This document shows, piece after piece, positions 7,014 through 16,770 of a stretch of 53,693 nucleotides of DNA. A model generated the notes under the pieces. That model was not told the DNA's origin. It was given only the letters and a program-made list of their open reading frames with translations, and did not search any database. The DNA is taken from positions 1-53,693 of the forward strand of contig JAFVQT010000013.1 of the NCBI GenBank assembly GCA_017504655.1. Direction: 5' to 3'. The stretch comes from Clostridia bacterium (GTDB lineage: Bacteria; Bacillota; Clostridia; Christensenellales; Borkfalkiaceae). The stretch's first letter is position 1, and the number at the start of each line of letters is the position of its first letter. The translations under genes were made by a program, and so were the position numbers.

Positions 7014-10007
7014 CTAAACAATGGTGATAGACCACAAATCCACCCCATTATCCTCAAATACCTCTTTAAGTCTTTGACGGACTGCGGATTTAGAAACACC
7101 TTTCTTTAATACTACCTGTAAGAATCCACCGCCACCGGCACCGCATACGAGCTTACCGTCGATAAATTCTTCTACGCTCTCAAAAATGCAGTCAATCAGC
7201 GTGTTGGTGCTACCTTGGTCAATCATTTTGGAAAGCTCCCAATGTCTGTTTAAAAGCGAGGCAAAGCCGTCCACGTCACCGTTTTCAAGCTTTTGTTTCA
7301 TATCTCTTGCTACGCTTTGAATTTCCTTCAAGGCGTAGAGGGAATCGGGCTCGTTACCGATATATCTGCCGACAACGTCCCTTAAAAGATTTCTCGCAAG
7401 ACGTCTTTGACCTGTATAAATAAGGGCAATTCTCTCGTTTAACTCGTCAAGCGTCTGCTTGGAAAGATTTACTTTTTCTACCTTGATATCCTGAACTATA
7501 CCCGGCTTTGTAGTAATAAATTTCACTCCGGGGAGAATTCCTCCCACCTGGTCCTGCCAACCGCCACCCGTAGACATAATCTGCTCCATGCAAAGCACGT
7601 GAGAGAATAAATCCTCGTCAGTAAACGGTATACCCATAAACTCGAAAATAGCCTTTACACATGCGCAGGACAGAATACTGCTGGTACCAAGACCACTGCC
7701 CTTTGGCACACCGACCACCTCGCTTTGCATTAAAAATCCACCGCCGAGTCTGGTTAAAATCTCATCTAAATTGCCACCCTCCTTAGGGATAATTCCACAG
7801 GCTAAAAGCCCTGCCTTCTGAAGGGCAAAGGAATCGTACGGGTCACCCGTTTCCTGCAATTTTGCTATATCGTCGAACTCGCCGTGAACATTCATATCAC
7901 GGCTGTCGAAAATTATCTTCTTTTCTTTAATTTTTGTAAGCTTTACCGAAACGGGCTTTTCTCCTTGCAAAAGCACTGCGGCGTTTAACACTGCCCCGCC
8001 GTTTTCGTTGCAGTATGGCGGAGTATCGCTCCAACCCCCGCCCCAATTCACTCTGAGCGGAAGCTTAACCTCGTGCTCGTCTTTAACTATTGTACATTTA
8101 TCGTTATAGCTAAGCCCCTCTAACACGCTGTTTAATATTGCCTTTTGAATACATTTAAAGCTCTCTAAAACGTAATTATCGCCCGATAATCCACCTATAG
8201 CCCTACCTACGTAATAATTAAGGCGCATTTTTTCGTAGCAGTCTGCCTTTTCTAAACGCTTTTCAAGCCACTCCTTTTGTATAGGGGTCAGGCTGGTTGC
8301 CATCAAGACGTCTTTAGCCTCTTTCACGCATCTTCCGTCTGAAATCAGCTTTTCTACACCGTCCATTCTAACAAGCTCTTGCATGCGCTTATTCCACTCT
8401 ATAATGGCGTTGGAATCGGCATCGTTAAAGCCTGAACAAAGGCTCTTTCTGTTAGAATTTCTCCATCTTTCGATATCGCCCTCACCTCTTGTCATCGCAT
8501 AGAGGTTAAGAGCCTCGGATATAGCCTCAACTATAGTGTCGCATTCCGGATATAAATTCGCAGTCCAAAGATACTCCTCAGCACCGCTCCACAAAGCGTC
8601 TTTCACGTTATATTTATTGACAAATTCTGCAAGGCTAACACCTAAAAAAGTACAGCCGTCGCTCATTTTTCCCTTAGGGTTATCGTTAATGCCGTAAATA
8701 CGGGCAACGAACTTGCCGTTTTTCTGCTTTAAGCCGTGCAATACCACGTTTGAGGGAATAACCTCGTCGTGAATATCTATAAACGACAGCAAGACGTTAT
8801 CGCCAACGCAGGCGTTTTTATGCACGTAGGACGACTCTAAATAACAGCCCTTGCCAATCCTTGCCTTGCTTGACAGAACGCTGTTATAGCCGGCAACCTC
8901 GCCCTTTATACTGCACCCTACCTTACTGCTCCAGCCCAAATGGTCGTAAGAGCTTACTTCCTCGTTCATAAGGTGCAATATCTCTTTGGTAGTGCCAAAA
9001 TGTATAAATTTTGCAGGTGCAAGCCTTAAAAGCTTGAGCTTATATGGGCGAAGAGCATTCCAGACAAGCTCTCTCGCTTTGGTTAACCCGTCCGAATAGT
9101 CACCCTCGGGCTTTTCCTTATAAAAGCTCTCGAGAGTAGAATCGGTCGCTAACGGATAGAGGAAATCTCCGTAAAGAGAAAGCCTTACTCTATCGTTTAC
9201 AAGCGACTTATATTTTTCCCCGTCGAATTTGCCGTCGGTTGAAATCAATTTATAAAGTGCCGAGAGCATGTCGGTTGAAAAAACGACTGCGCCCGTATCA
9301 ATATCCACTGCGCCTCTTTCGTTTACCGCGCCTTGACGGGTAAGCTCTTCTACATTTTGCTTATGCAAAAATTTCTTTACAAATCCGTCTTCTCCGTTTA
9401 AAAACACCCCGTGATTTTTACCCGTTTCAACCTTTTCTTTAAAGGAAATTGCAGCAGCTCCGTTTCCGCCGTAATCTATTTGCAACGGGTTGAATAAGAG
9501 CAATACGTCACCCGAAAGCAAAAGCATTCCTTTTGAAATTCTTGAAGGAACTGAGGATGTCGCCACCATAAACTCGTCAAAAAGGGTTGAGTTTCTTCCG
9601 TTTGGAAGCTTATGGGGTACGGGAGAGAAAAGCTTGCCGAGTGCAGAATACTGAGGCACTCTCTTGCTATCCCCACCCGAATGTATTACTAAAATACAGA
9701 GATTAGAAAAATCACTGCTACCGCTATGCTCTGCAATATATTTAATTACGCCGAGAGTTGCCCCGCCCGAGCCAACTCTTTTGCCGTCCTCGTCGGGAAT
9801 AACGGCAAAGTGAGTGTTTTGTGGCAATACACCCGCCTCTCGCCTTTCATTTAATTGCGCGCGAAAGCCCTCTGCCTGACTCTCGTTAGAGGCAGTAAGT
9901 ATAACGTAATCCCAGCGCGAAAATCTGGGATTTGTAATAGCGCGAACGTAATCGTCCCACGCGTCTTGGTAAGACTGCGCTAAAAATAGTGACGTAAGAT
10001 TTTTCAT
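7014..10007 (-). CDS. fkp: Bifunctional L-fucokinase/GDP-fucose pyrophosphorylase
   Basis: This 997-residue Fkp-type enzyme phosphorylates free L-fucose and couples it to GTP to give GDP-L-fucose, the salvage route described in Bacteroides fragilis. The N-terminal half is the pyrophosphorylase, with a glycine-rich nucleotide loop (GSGGATLGVIKY, about residues 78-89) and a left-handed-helix-like segment around 370-420. The C-terminal third is a GHMP kinase, with LPLRVNWGGGWSDTPP at about 650 and the ATP loop PKGSGLGTSS at about 764-774. B. fragilis Fkp is slightly shorter (about 950), so all domains are present. It stands next to a GT2 and a fucosyltransferase-like gene, so GDP-fucose very probably feeds this polysaccharide. 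De novo GDP-fucose genes (gmd, fcl) are absent from the window. Confidence 0.9.
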   Translation of the reverse strand: MKNLTSLFLAQSYQDAWDDYVRAITNPRFSRWDYVILTASNESQAEGFRAQLNERREAGVLPQNTHFAVIPDEDGKRVGSGGATLGVIKYIAEHSGSSDFSNLCILVIHSGGDSKRVPQYSALGKLFSPVPHKLPNGRNSTLFDEFMVATSSVPSRISKGMLLLSGDVLLLFNPLQIDYGGNGAAAISFKEKVETGKNHGVFLNGEDGFVKKFLHKQNVEELTRQGAVNERGAVDIDTGAVVFSTDMLSALYKLISTDGKFDGEKYKSLVNDRVRLSLYGDFLYPLATDSTLESFYKEKPEGDYSDGLTKARELVWNALRPYKLKLLRLAPAKFIHFGTTKEILHLMNEEVSSYDHLGWSSKVGCSIKGEVAGYNSVLSSKARIGKGCYLESSYVHKNACVGDNVLLSFIDIHDEVIPSNVVLHGLKQKNGKFVARIYGINDNPKGKMSDGCTFLGVSLAEFVNKYNVKDALWSGAEEYLWTANLYPECDTIVEAISEALNLYAMTRGEGDIERWRNSNRKSLCSGFNDADSNAIIEWNKRMQELVRMDGVEKLISDGRCVKEAKDVLMATSLTPIQKEWLEKRLEKADCYEKMRLNYYVGRAIGGLSGDNYVLESFKCIQKAILNSVLEGLSYNDKCTIVKDEHEVKLPLRVNWGGGWSDTPPYCNENGGAVLNAAVLLQGEKPVSVKLTKIKEKKIIFDSRDMNVHGEFDDIAKLQETGDPYDSFALQKAGLLACGIIPKEGGNLDEILTRLGGGFLMQSEVVGVPKGSGLGTSSILSCACVKAIFEFMGIPFTDEDLFSHVLCMEQIMSTGGGWQDQVGGILPGVKFITTKPGIVQDIKVEKVNLSKQTLDELNERIALIYTGQRRLARNLLRDVVGRYIGNEPDSLYALKEIQSVARDMKQKLENGDVDGFASLLNRHWELSKMIDQGSTNTLIDCIFESVEEFIDGKLVCGAGGGGFLQVVLKKGVSKSAVRQRLKEVFEDNGVDLWSITIV

Positions 10008-10060
10008 AATTCCTCAATACAGCTTACCGCGTAAGCTTTTCCTTATGTAACAATGTACAA

Positions 10061-11041
10061 TCAGATTTTATGGCTCTTAGTATTTATAAACACACCAACA
10101 AGCTTAATCATAACCGCAACAAGCCTTTTCTTAAATGGTATAAACCGGTTGCCTATAACCTTATGTTGTTTTATTACCCAAACAGCCTCTTTTTTACCAA
10201 CCTTACTTAAGCCCTTTTCTTTAATGGCAGAAAGAGCCATTGCAATTAAATTTTTTAAAGATGCTTTATACATCTCCTCGTCTTTATCCTTGAAAAAATT
10301 AGCAACGTCTGTAAAAGACCTTAAATGAGAGCGAATAAATTTTTCCCTCGATTTTAAAAGCTCATCGGTAATGCTTTGATTATTATCGTCTTTTCGCTGA
10401 ACATAATAGTACAGCGAATAATCTAAAGCAGCAACCCTTTCGGCATAGTAAAAAACACGGGCTATAACAGGAACGTCATTATTCGTTCTTATACTTGTAT
10501 TATATTGCGGTTTTTTCACTATCTCAGACTTGTAAATCTTACACCAAAGCAAATTACTGAACAAGTTCGGGCTTTTTTTAGTCATAATCTGAAGAAGAGC
10601 GTCCCTTCCTTCAAAAAGCTGTACGTCGCCCGTTCCTGTAGGCATAGGACTTTCTATGCTGTCCGTTTTGCTGTACCCAAATTGAACGATATCAACGTTT
10701 TCCTTAGTTATAGTTTGATGAGCCTTTTCAAAGGCGTCTTTGGTAAAAGCATCGTCTGAGTCCATAAACATTATATATTTGCCTATAGCTGCTTCTATGC
10801 CTATCTTTCGAGCTAAGCTTCCCCCGCCGTTTTCTTTATGAATAACCCTTACTCTACTGTCCTTTTCAGCGTATAAATCACAAATTTCACCCGATTTATC
10901 CGTTGAACCGTCATCAATAAGTATAAGCTCAAAATTATCAAAGGTTTGCGATAAAACGCTCTCAATACTTCTTTTTAGATATTTATCAGCGTTGTATACG
11001 GGAACGATAACGCTTATTCCATTATTAACAAGCTCATTCAT
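10061..11041 (-). CDS. GT2-family glycosyltransferase
   Basis: This is a 326-residue GT-A-fold glycosyltransferase of family 2, which probably adds one sugar to the undecaprenyl-linked repeat unit on the cytoplasmic face. The N-terminal catalytic domain shows SVIVPVYNADKYLKRSIESV, the nucleotide-binding LIDDGSTDKS and the metal-binding MDSDD (about residue 95). The C-terminal part is basic and amphipathic, suggesting membrane contact. It lies between the fucosyltransferase-like gene (10 bp upstream) and fkp. Donor and linkage cannot be read from the sequence. Confidence 0.88.
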   Translation of the reverse strand: MNELVNNGISVIVPVYNADKYLKRSIESVLSQTFDNFELILIDDGSTDKSGEICDLYAEKDSRVRVIHKENGGGSLARKIGIEAAIGKYIMFMDSDDAFTKDAFEKAHQTITKENVDIVQFGYSKTDSIESPMPTGTGDVQLFEGRDALLQIMTKKSPNLFSNLLWCKIYKSEIVKKPQYNTSIRTNNDVPVIARVFYYAERVAALDYSLYYYVQRKDDNNQSITDELLKSREKFIRSHLRSFTDVANFFKDKDEEMYKASLKNLIAMALSAIKEKGLSKVGKKEAVWVIKQHKVIGNRFIPFKKRLVAVMIKLVGVFINTKSHKI

Positions 11042-11051
11042 AAAATTCTCC

Positions 11052-12068
11052 TTATTTGCTCTTAATGCCTTTATCTAAAATCTTTAAATAATCGTATTTT
11101 TTACCCACGCTCTGCTTCATAAGGCGAGAAAAAATGCTGACATTAGAAAGCCCTGCAATAAGGCCGTCGCAGCGCGATAAGGTATAAGAATCCCTGATAA
11201 CCTCAAGCCCTAAAAGATAATGATGCAAGGGTCTGTCGACCTCGCTTTTCATTACCGTTTCGTCACCTGACGTTCTAATTACGTCTTTATAGTAAACTAA
11301 TTTATCTCCAAACTTTGCGCTAAAAACCTCGATTGCCTCACTGTCGTCGGTCGCTAAAAATATTTTATCGAAACTGTGTTCTTTTAAAGTCTCTTCAACG
11401 CTTTGGGCGTATTCTTCTATTGTAACCATATTGGGATGATTATCGTAATGGCGCTTAAAATCCGCACCGCGAATATGTATACCTAAAGTCCTCTTATCTT
11501 CAAGAAGCTCTTTAGCAACCTTACAAACTTTGTTTTCAGTATCTTCATTAAAACGAAGATACTTTTTCATTAAATTTGCTATAACCTCAAAATACTCTTC
11601 TGTTGGAGCATAGCCCGATTTAAAGCCTAAGCTTTTCTTGATAAAATCTCTTTGAATCCAGTTATGCTCGACCACGGCAAAACTGTTTTTTGCCGACTCT
11701 AACGTAACTTCCGTCGGTTGCAAGAAATAGTACTCAAAAGGGTTCGTCGTGCCGTTTATAGGCTCTTTTTCGGCGTAAGAAGAGTTTTCGGACATCGTCA
11801 ATACCGGAACAAGCCCCAATCTGTCTGCAAAATACAATTCGTTTAATAAAAACCTAAGTTCTGCAAAAAAACCGTCGCAACCCATAGTTTTAGCAATATA
11901 AATCATTTTACCTTGATTTTCTTGCCCTAACTGCACAACGCGCAGTCTTAACGGATCGTATCCGATAGACATTACCTCGTCTACAAACTCTTTATTTTTT
12001 CTATGCCTAAAGCAACGCTGTAAATAATTAAGCTTAGGATGTTTTTTTAGAAAACTTTTTGCACCCAT
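11052..12068 (-). CDS. Fucosyltransferase-like protein (GT23/O-FucT superfamily)
   Basis: The 338-residue protein resembles the GT-B fucosyltransferase superfamily that includes NodZ and FUT8. The key segments are LGIHIRGADFKRHYDNHP (about residues 190-207), matching the GDP-fucose-binding HxRxxD-type motif, and IFLATDDSEAIEVF (about 235-248), the usual downstream nucleotide-contact strand. Known members transfer fucose from GDP-fucose in alpha-1,6 or O-linkage. The neighbouring fkp supplies that donor, so the pair is coherent. The protein has no membrane helix. Family placement rests on motifs; a related non-fucose transferase remains possible. Confidence 0.65.
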   Translation of the reverse strand: MGAKSFLKKHPKLNYLQRCFRHRKNKEFVDEVMSIGYDPLRLRVVQLGQENQGKMIYIAKTMGCDGFFAELRFLLNELYFADRLGLVPVLTMSENSSYAEKEPINGTTNPFEYYFLQPTEVTLESAKNSFAVVEHNWIQRDFIKKSLGFKSGYAPTEEYFEVIANLMKKYLRFNEDTENKVCKVAKELLEDKRTLGIHIRGADFKRHYDNHPNMVTIEEYAQSVEETLKEHSFDKIFLATDDSEAIEVFSAKFGDKLVYYKDVIRTSGDETVMKSEVDRPLHHYLLGLEVIRDSYTLSRCDGLIAGLSNVSIFSRLMKQSVGKKYDYLKILDKGIKSK

Positions 12069-12098
12069 TTATACTCTCCAATAGCCGTTTAATGTATT

Positions 12099-13226
12099 TT
12101 AAATTTTTCTCCAAACCATCTTGTTGATTATGCCAACGTAAGATTGGATAATTTTTACTACCTTTACAGACACGTTATCGTCAACGTATGCGGGCACGTC
12201 AATGCCCATATCGCCGTTTTGATGCATAGATACTGCCAAATCAACGGCTTGTAATACTTGCTCAGAGGTTATTGAGCCTATAGTAAATACTCCCTTATCC
12301 ATAGCCTCCGGTCTTTCGGTCGACGTACGGATTGAAACTGCCGGGAATTTAAAGAAAGCTCCTTCTTCGGGAATAGTTCCGCTATCCGATACTACGCAAA
12401 ATGCATTTTGCTGTAATTTGTTATAATCAAAGAACCCCAGTGGCTTGCTTTGAATAACACGCTTGTCAAACTTAAATCCTCTTTGCTCGATAAATTTTTG
12501 AGAACGTGGATGACAACTATATAAAATAGGCATATCGTACGTTTCTGCCATAGCGTTTACGGCGTTCATAAGCGAGAAGAAGTTAGCCTCTATGTCGATA
12601 TTCTCTTCTCTGTGCGCTGAAAGAAGAATATATCCCCTCTCCTTTAAGCCGAGCCTTTTCAAAACGTCGCTCTTTTCAATATTATCTAAATTATCCTTTA
12701 AAACCTCTGCCATAGGCGAGCCTACTACGTAGGTGTTTTCAGGTCTTACACCGGTATCTAAAATGTAACGGCGAGCATGTTCACTGTAGCAAAGGTTTAC
12801 GTCGCTCGTAACGTCTACTATTCTTCTTATAACCTCTTCCGGGAGATTTTCATCCTTACAGCGGTTACCCGCTTCCATATGGAATACGGGAATTTTAAGT
12901 CTTTTAGCAGATATTACCGAAAGACACGAATTTGTATCCCCTAAAACTATTATTGCATCGGGCTTGACCTTTTCCATAATCTCATACGATTTAGCTATCA
13001 CGTTGCCCATAGTTTGACCGAGGTTTTCGCCTACTACGCCAAGGTAATAATCGGGCTCACGAAGACCTAATTCCTTAAAGAAAACCTCGTTTAAGGTATA
13101 GTCGTAGTTTTGACCTGTATGCACTAAAACGTGGTCGAAATATTTGTCGCACTTTTTAATTATTGCAGACATTTTTATAATCTCGGGACGAGTACCGAGT
13201 ATTGTCATAAGCTTAAGCTTTTTCAT
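12099..13226 (-). CDS. UDP-N-acetylglucosamine 2-epimerase family (CapG/FnlC-like)
   Basis: This 375-residue WecB-family non-hydrolysing 2-epimerase shows the family motifs in order: GTRPEIIKMSAII, GDTNSCLS, HMEAGNRC, SAHREEN and SDSGTIPEEG, which hold the catalytic Asp, Glu and His residues. It follows a CapE-like dehydratase and an RmlD-like reductase in the same operon. That three-gene order is the known route from UDP-GlcNAc to UDP-N-acetyl-L-fucosamine, in which this enzyme does the last, C-2 epimerisation step. UDP-ManNAc formation is an alternative reading if the trio did not operate together. Length is normal. Confidence 0.82.
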   Translation of the reverse strand: MKKLKLMTILGTRPEIIKMSAIIKKCDKYFDHVLVHTGQNYDYTLNEVFFKELGLREPDYYLGVVGENLGQTMGNVIAKSYEIMEKVKPDAIIVLGDTNSCLSVISAKRLKIPVFHMEAGNRCKDENLPEEVIRRIVDVTSDVNLCYSEHARRYILDTGVRPENTYVVGSPMAEVLKDNLDNIEKSDVLKRLGLKERGYILLSAHREENIDIEANFFSLMNAVNAMAETYDMPILYSCHPRSQKFIEQRGFKFDKRVIQSKPLGFFDYNKLQQNAFCVVSDSGTIPEEGAFFKFPAVSIRTSTERPEAMDKGVFTIGSITSEQVLQAVDLAVSMHQNGDMGIDVPAYVDDNVSVKVVKIIQSYVGIINKMVWRKI

Positions 13227-13237
13227 GTTTTCTCCTT

Positions 13238-14092
13238 TTATAATGGATAATGTGGATATAAATCCTTATGATTTTTAATCCACTCAGCCATTTCTACAAC
13301 CATAGTTTCGTAATCGGGAATTAAATAACTAAAATCAAATCTCGTTCTCTTTAAAGACTTGTCCGCATTTATTCCCTCTATAGGATTAATTTCCAACTCG
13401 TTATTTCTTAAATACTTATTGAAAAGCCTTAACAAATCGTATTTAGAAATCGAGTGGTCGGGCACGGTATTATACAAGCCGTGCGCTCTTTCCCTTGCTG
13501 CGACCTCCATAGTCTTTGCAAGCTGAAGTGTCGTCTGCCCCGTCCACATAGCCTTTGTAAAACCGTTTATAGCACCGTTTTGCTTCATAAACCAGTTAAG
13601 TAGACCTATCCCGTTAGGATTGATATCTGGTCCTACTATAGAATTTCTAAGCGTTATATTCTTACCGTCCTCAAGTTCGCCGAGAGCCTTTGACCTGTCG
13701 TAAAAAGTAGCGCCGTCGGGCAAATCGTCCTCTGTGTAGCACCCTCTTTTACCCGAAAATACACAGTCTGTACTCATATGTATAACTTGAGTTTCCGTAC
13801 CGCTCGTTACGTCGGCTAAAAAATGAGGGAAATAGCCGTTTAAAAAGCTTGCTAAGGCCTTATTTTCTTCTGCAAACTGGTTTAAGATACCAATACAGTT
13901 TATAACGCTATCGTAATGCCCGTCTTTTATAGTTTTTGCAAGTGAAACCGTATCCCTTGCATCACCCACAACGGTATCGACAAGCGCAGACTTTTCTTGA
14001 GCAAAGCCCGTAACATCGTGGCCCTGCTCTTTTAAATACAGTGATATGGTATGACCTGCCATACCGTTACAGCCGAGAACTAAAAATTTCAT
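13238..14092 (-). CDS. RmlD-like NAD(P)-dependent C-4 reductase
   Basis: This 284-residue short-chain dehydrogenase/reductase of the extended RmlD type has the nucleotide loop GCNGMAGH at the N-terminus, STDCVFSGKRG in the middle and the catalytic Tyr-x-x-x-Lys in FYDRSKALGE (about residue 132). It lies 1 bp after the CapE-like gene and just before the 2-epimerase, so it probably reduces the 4-keto intermediate in UDP-L-FucNAc synthesis, the CapF/FnlB step. True CapF/FnlB proteins are longer (about 370) and carry a C-terminal cupin that is absent here. The enzyme could instead, or also, reduce the CDP-4-keto sugar made by RfbG in the same locus. Confidence 0.8.
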   Translation of the reverse strand: MKFLVLGCNGMAGHTISLYLKEQGHDVTGFAQEKSALVDTVVGDARDTVSLAKTIKDGHYDSVINCIGILNQFAEENKALASFLNGYFPHFLADVTSGTETQVIHMSTDCVFSGKRGCYTEDDLPDGATFYDRSKALGELEDGKNITLRNSIVGPDINPNGIGLLNWFMKQNGAINGFTKAMWTGQTTLQLAKTMEVAARERAHGLYNTVPDHSISKYDLLRLFNKYLRNNELEINPIEGINADKSLKRTRFDFSYLIPDYETMVVEMAEWIKNHKDLYPHYPL

Positions 14093-14093
14093 T

Positions 14094-15140
14094 TTACTCC
14101 TCCATCTTTTTAAGCTCTTCTCGGATATATGCCAAGGATAAAAGCTTTTCTTTTACCTCTTCTACGCTTAAAAGCTTAGTATTGTTACTGTTAAACTCGG
14201 TTAAAACGTCCCTGTCGGGATTGCCGTTTGTAAAGTATTTATCGTAGTTAAGACCGCGATTATCTGCAGGAACACGATAAAAATCGCCAAGGTCTAAGGC
14301 GTGTGCGCACTCCTCGTTAGTTAAAAGTGCCTCGTACATCTTTTCGCCGTGACGGATACCTATAACCCTTATATCATCTTTCCTTCCGCCAAAAAGCTCG
14401 CAAACGGCAGTTGCCAAAACCTCAAGCGTACATGCCGGTGCTTTTTGAACGAGGATATCTCCGCTTACACCGTTTTTAAAAGCGTATAAAACAAGGTCTA
14501 CAGCCTCGTCTAATGACATAATAAATCTCGTCATTTTAGGGTCTGTAATCGTAATTGGACTTCCCGCTTTAATCTGGTCTATCCAAAGAGGAATTACAGA
14601 GCCTCTCGAGCACATTACGTTGCCGTAGCGGGTACAGCAAATTTTAGTTTTTTCGGGAGCAACCGTTCTTGCCTTGGCAACCACTACCTTTTCCATCATA
14701 GCCTTGCTTGTACCCATTGCGTTAACGGGATATGCAGCCTTGTCGGTAGAAAGACATACTACGTTTTTAACGCCTGCCTCAATTGCAGCGGTTAAAACGT
14801 TGTCTGTACCGAATACGTTGGTTTTTACAGCCTCTATAGGGAAAAACTCGCAAGAAGGAACTTGCTTTAAGGCTGCGGCGTGGAAGATATAGTCTACGCC
14901 GTGCATAGCGTTTTTTACGCTTGCCAAATCTCTTACGTCGCCGATATAAAACTTAATTTTGTCGGCAACCTCAGGCATTTTTACCTGAAACTCATGGCGC
15001 ATATCGTCTTGCTTTTTTTCATCTCTTGAAAAAATTCTTATCTCGCCGATATCAGTTTTTAAAAATCTATTGAGTACAGCGTTACCAAACGAGCCGGTTC
15101 CACCTGTTATAAGCAAGGTCTTGTCTTTAAAAAGTGTCAT
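14094..15140 (-). CDS. Inverting UDP-GlcNAc 4,6-dehydratase, CapE/FnlA-like
   Basis: This 348-residue extended SDR enzyme converts UDP-GlcNAc to a 4-keto-6-deoxy-L-sugar, the first step toward UDP-L-FucNAc. It has the Rossmann loop GGTGSFGNA near the N-terminus and the segment STDKAAYPVNAMGTSKAMME (about residues 125-144). In that segment Met replaces the usual catalytic Tyr (MGTSK), a trait of the FlaA1/CapE subgroup. Length is normal. It overlaps no gene but is packed 1 bp from the next, which fits a coupled pathway module with the reductase and epimerase downstream. Confidence 0.9.
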   Translation of the reverse strand: MTLFKDKTLLITGGTGSFGNAVLNRFLKTDIGEIRIFSRDEKKQDDMRHEFQVKMPEVADKIKFYIGDVRDLASVKNAMHGVDYIFHAAALKQVPSCEFFPIEAVKTNVFGTDNVLTAAIEAGVKNVVCLSTDKAAYPVNAMGTSKAMMEKVVVAKARTVAPEKTKICCTRYGNVMCSRGSVIPLWIDQIKAGSPITITDPKMTRFIMSLDEAVDLVLYAFKNGVSGDILVQKAPACTLEVLATAVCELFGGRKDDIRVIGIRHGEKMYEALLTNEECAHALDLGDFYRVPADNRGLNYDKYFTNGNPDRDVLTEFNSNNTKLLSVEEVKEKLLSLAYIREELKKMEE

Positions 15141-15159
15141 TTTTCTTTCTCCTTATTTT

Positions 15160-16770
15160 CTATTTGAAAATTTTGTTTTTTATTTTACACACCGCGCTAA
15201 AAACCCGTTCGCGGTCTTTTTTGCTTAAAACGATAATTATCGAATTTGCAATACATACAAGACAAACTGCAATTCCGCTTATTATTAAAGTTATCCATCC
15301 GTTTGCCTTAAACACAAGGCTTAGTCCGTAGCACACTGCAGTCGACAAGCCGAAAAGCAACAGGCTTCTTAAAATAACCGTGTAAAACCCGATTGTCTTA
15401 CACCCTATTATCTTTGCGCAGTACGGAATCAAGAACGTAAGGCTATGCAAGGTTAAAAATACCATACTGGTGCCGACTATTATCATTTTCCTCAGGGTGC
15501 TGTTATCTACAAAGTATAAAAGCCAAAACATTGTAACAAGCCCTGTAAATGCAAAAGCTAAGGTAACGAGTGAATTTAATTTTACCTTATTTGCCGAGGA
15601 AACAACTGCAGAAAACGGACTTGTAACAAGCTGTATCGGGTACAGAATTATAGCAGTCGTAGATATTATCCACAAGAGATTATAGTCCTGCGACGGCACC
15701 CAGAGCTTAAAAAAGCTCTTTCCGTAGACAATCATAAATACTACGGGTATTGCAGTTATTATAGCAACTATCTTACTGCTATAGATAAGCGTTTCCTTCA
15801 TTCCCACATAATTTTGCTCTGCAAACAGCTTCGTCTGCTTAGGCGCAAAAATGTTTGCTATGGTTACTATAAGGCTTTGAACGTATATTGGTATCTGCTT
15901 TGCAGTAGAAACTATACCGGTCGCTGCGGCAGCGGCAATAGCAATCTGCTCCGGCGTCATACCGATAGGCGCTTTAAACGTAACGTTTACTATCAAAAGG
16001 TCAAGCCCGGTTATTATTACACTACCCGCAGAGCTTACGGTATTCCACACACCGGAGGAAACCAGCTCGCCTATCTTTCTTATGTCAAATTTATTGACAG
16101 AAAGCCTAATCTCCGGCATTAATTTTTTAAATATCTGATAATTTCTGAAAAAATTGTATACGCTGCAAGTAAGCTGTATCAAGCCTATAAACCATAGCCT
16201 TGGTATAAGCAAGACGAAGATTGCAAAGGATAAAATACCCTTGAGTAGCGTTGCCTCTGTTTTTCGCATAGCAACCATGTCAAGTCTGTTTGCAACGTAG
16301 CCTGCATTTACAAAGGTGCTACCTATAAGGTCAACGAAAAAATGCGAAAATACCAATATAAACAGTGCGGTAACATCTTGCACCAAATGGACCGGAACGT
16401 TTAAAAGCCTTGGTAAAAACAGTATTATCAAAATCGCCGGTGTGCTAAGCAAAAAGCAAAGCGCCACGTTAGCAACAATTACAGACGAATAATATTTTAC
16501 AACGTCTTCCTTATCGCCTTTATAATAAGCAACCGCAATAAACCTGCCTGCCATAGAGTTTATAGCCGTGGTGATAAGCGTTGCATAGCTTATAAAGTTG
16601 GCTGATAACCCTACAAAGCCGTAAGCCTCTTGCCCCAGCTTAGCTATTATAAATGGGGTTAAGAAAAAGCTTATTGCCAAATTTATCGCAAAGGATATAA
16701 TTTGACTTATCATATTTATACTCGTCTGCTTTGCCCCAAATTTAGAATTTACGTTATTGTCCATTTGCAT
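15160..16770 (-). CDS. Wzx-like polysaccharide flippase
   Basis: This 536-residue membrane protein of the MOP/MATE superfamily has about 12-14 hydrophobic helices over its whole length. It probably flips the lipid-linked repeat unit to the outer face of the membrane. The N-terminus NSKFGAKQTSINMISQIISF followed by a long helix is typical of Wzx/RfbX proteins in Bacillota. The ATG at 16770 overlaps the preceding acetyltransferase gene by 17 nt; a second ATG at 16764 is equally possible. It is the only flippase in the window and pairs with the EpsG-like polymerase upstream. Confidence 0.88.
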   Translation of the reverse strand: MQMDNNVNSKFGAKQTSINMISQIISFAINLAISFFLTPFIIAKLGQEAYGFVGLSANFISYATLITTAINSMAGRFIAVAYYKGDKEDVVKYYSSVIVANVALCFLLSTPAILIILFLPRLLNVPVHLVQDVTALFILVFSHFFVDLIGSTFVNAGYVANRLDMVAMRKTEATLLKGILSFAIFVLLIPRLWFIGLIQLTCSVYNFFRNYQIFKKLMPEIRLSVNKFDIRKIGELVSSGVWNTVSSAGSVIITGLDLLIVNVTFKAPIGMTPEQIAIAAAAATGIVSTAKQIPIYVQSLIVTIANIFAPKQTKLFAEQNYVGMKETLIYSSKIVAIITAIPVVFMIVYGKSFFKLWVPSQDYNLLWIISTTAIILYPIQLVTSPFSAVVSSANKVKLNSLVTLAFAFTGLVTMFWLLYFVDNSTLRKMIIVGTSMVFLTLHSLTFLIPYCAKIIGCKTIGFYTVILRSLLLFGLSTAVCYGLSLVFKANGWITLIISGIAVCLVCIANSIIIVLSKKDRERVFSAVCKIKNKIFK

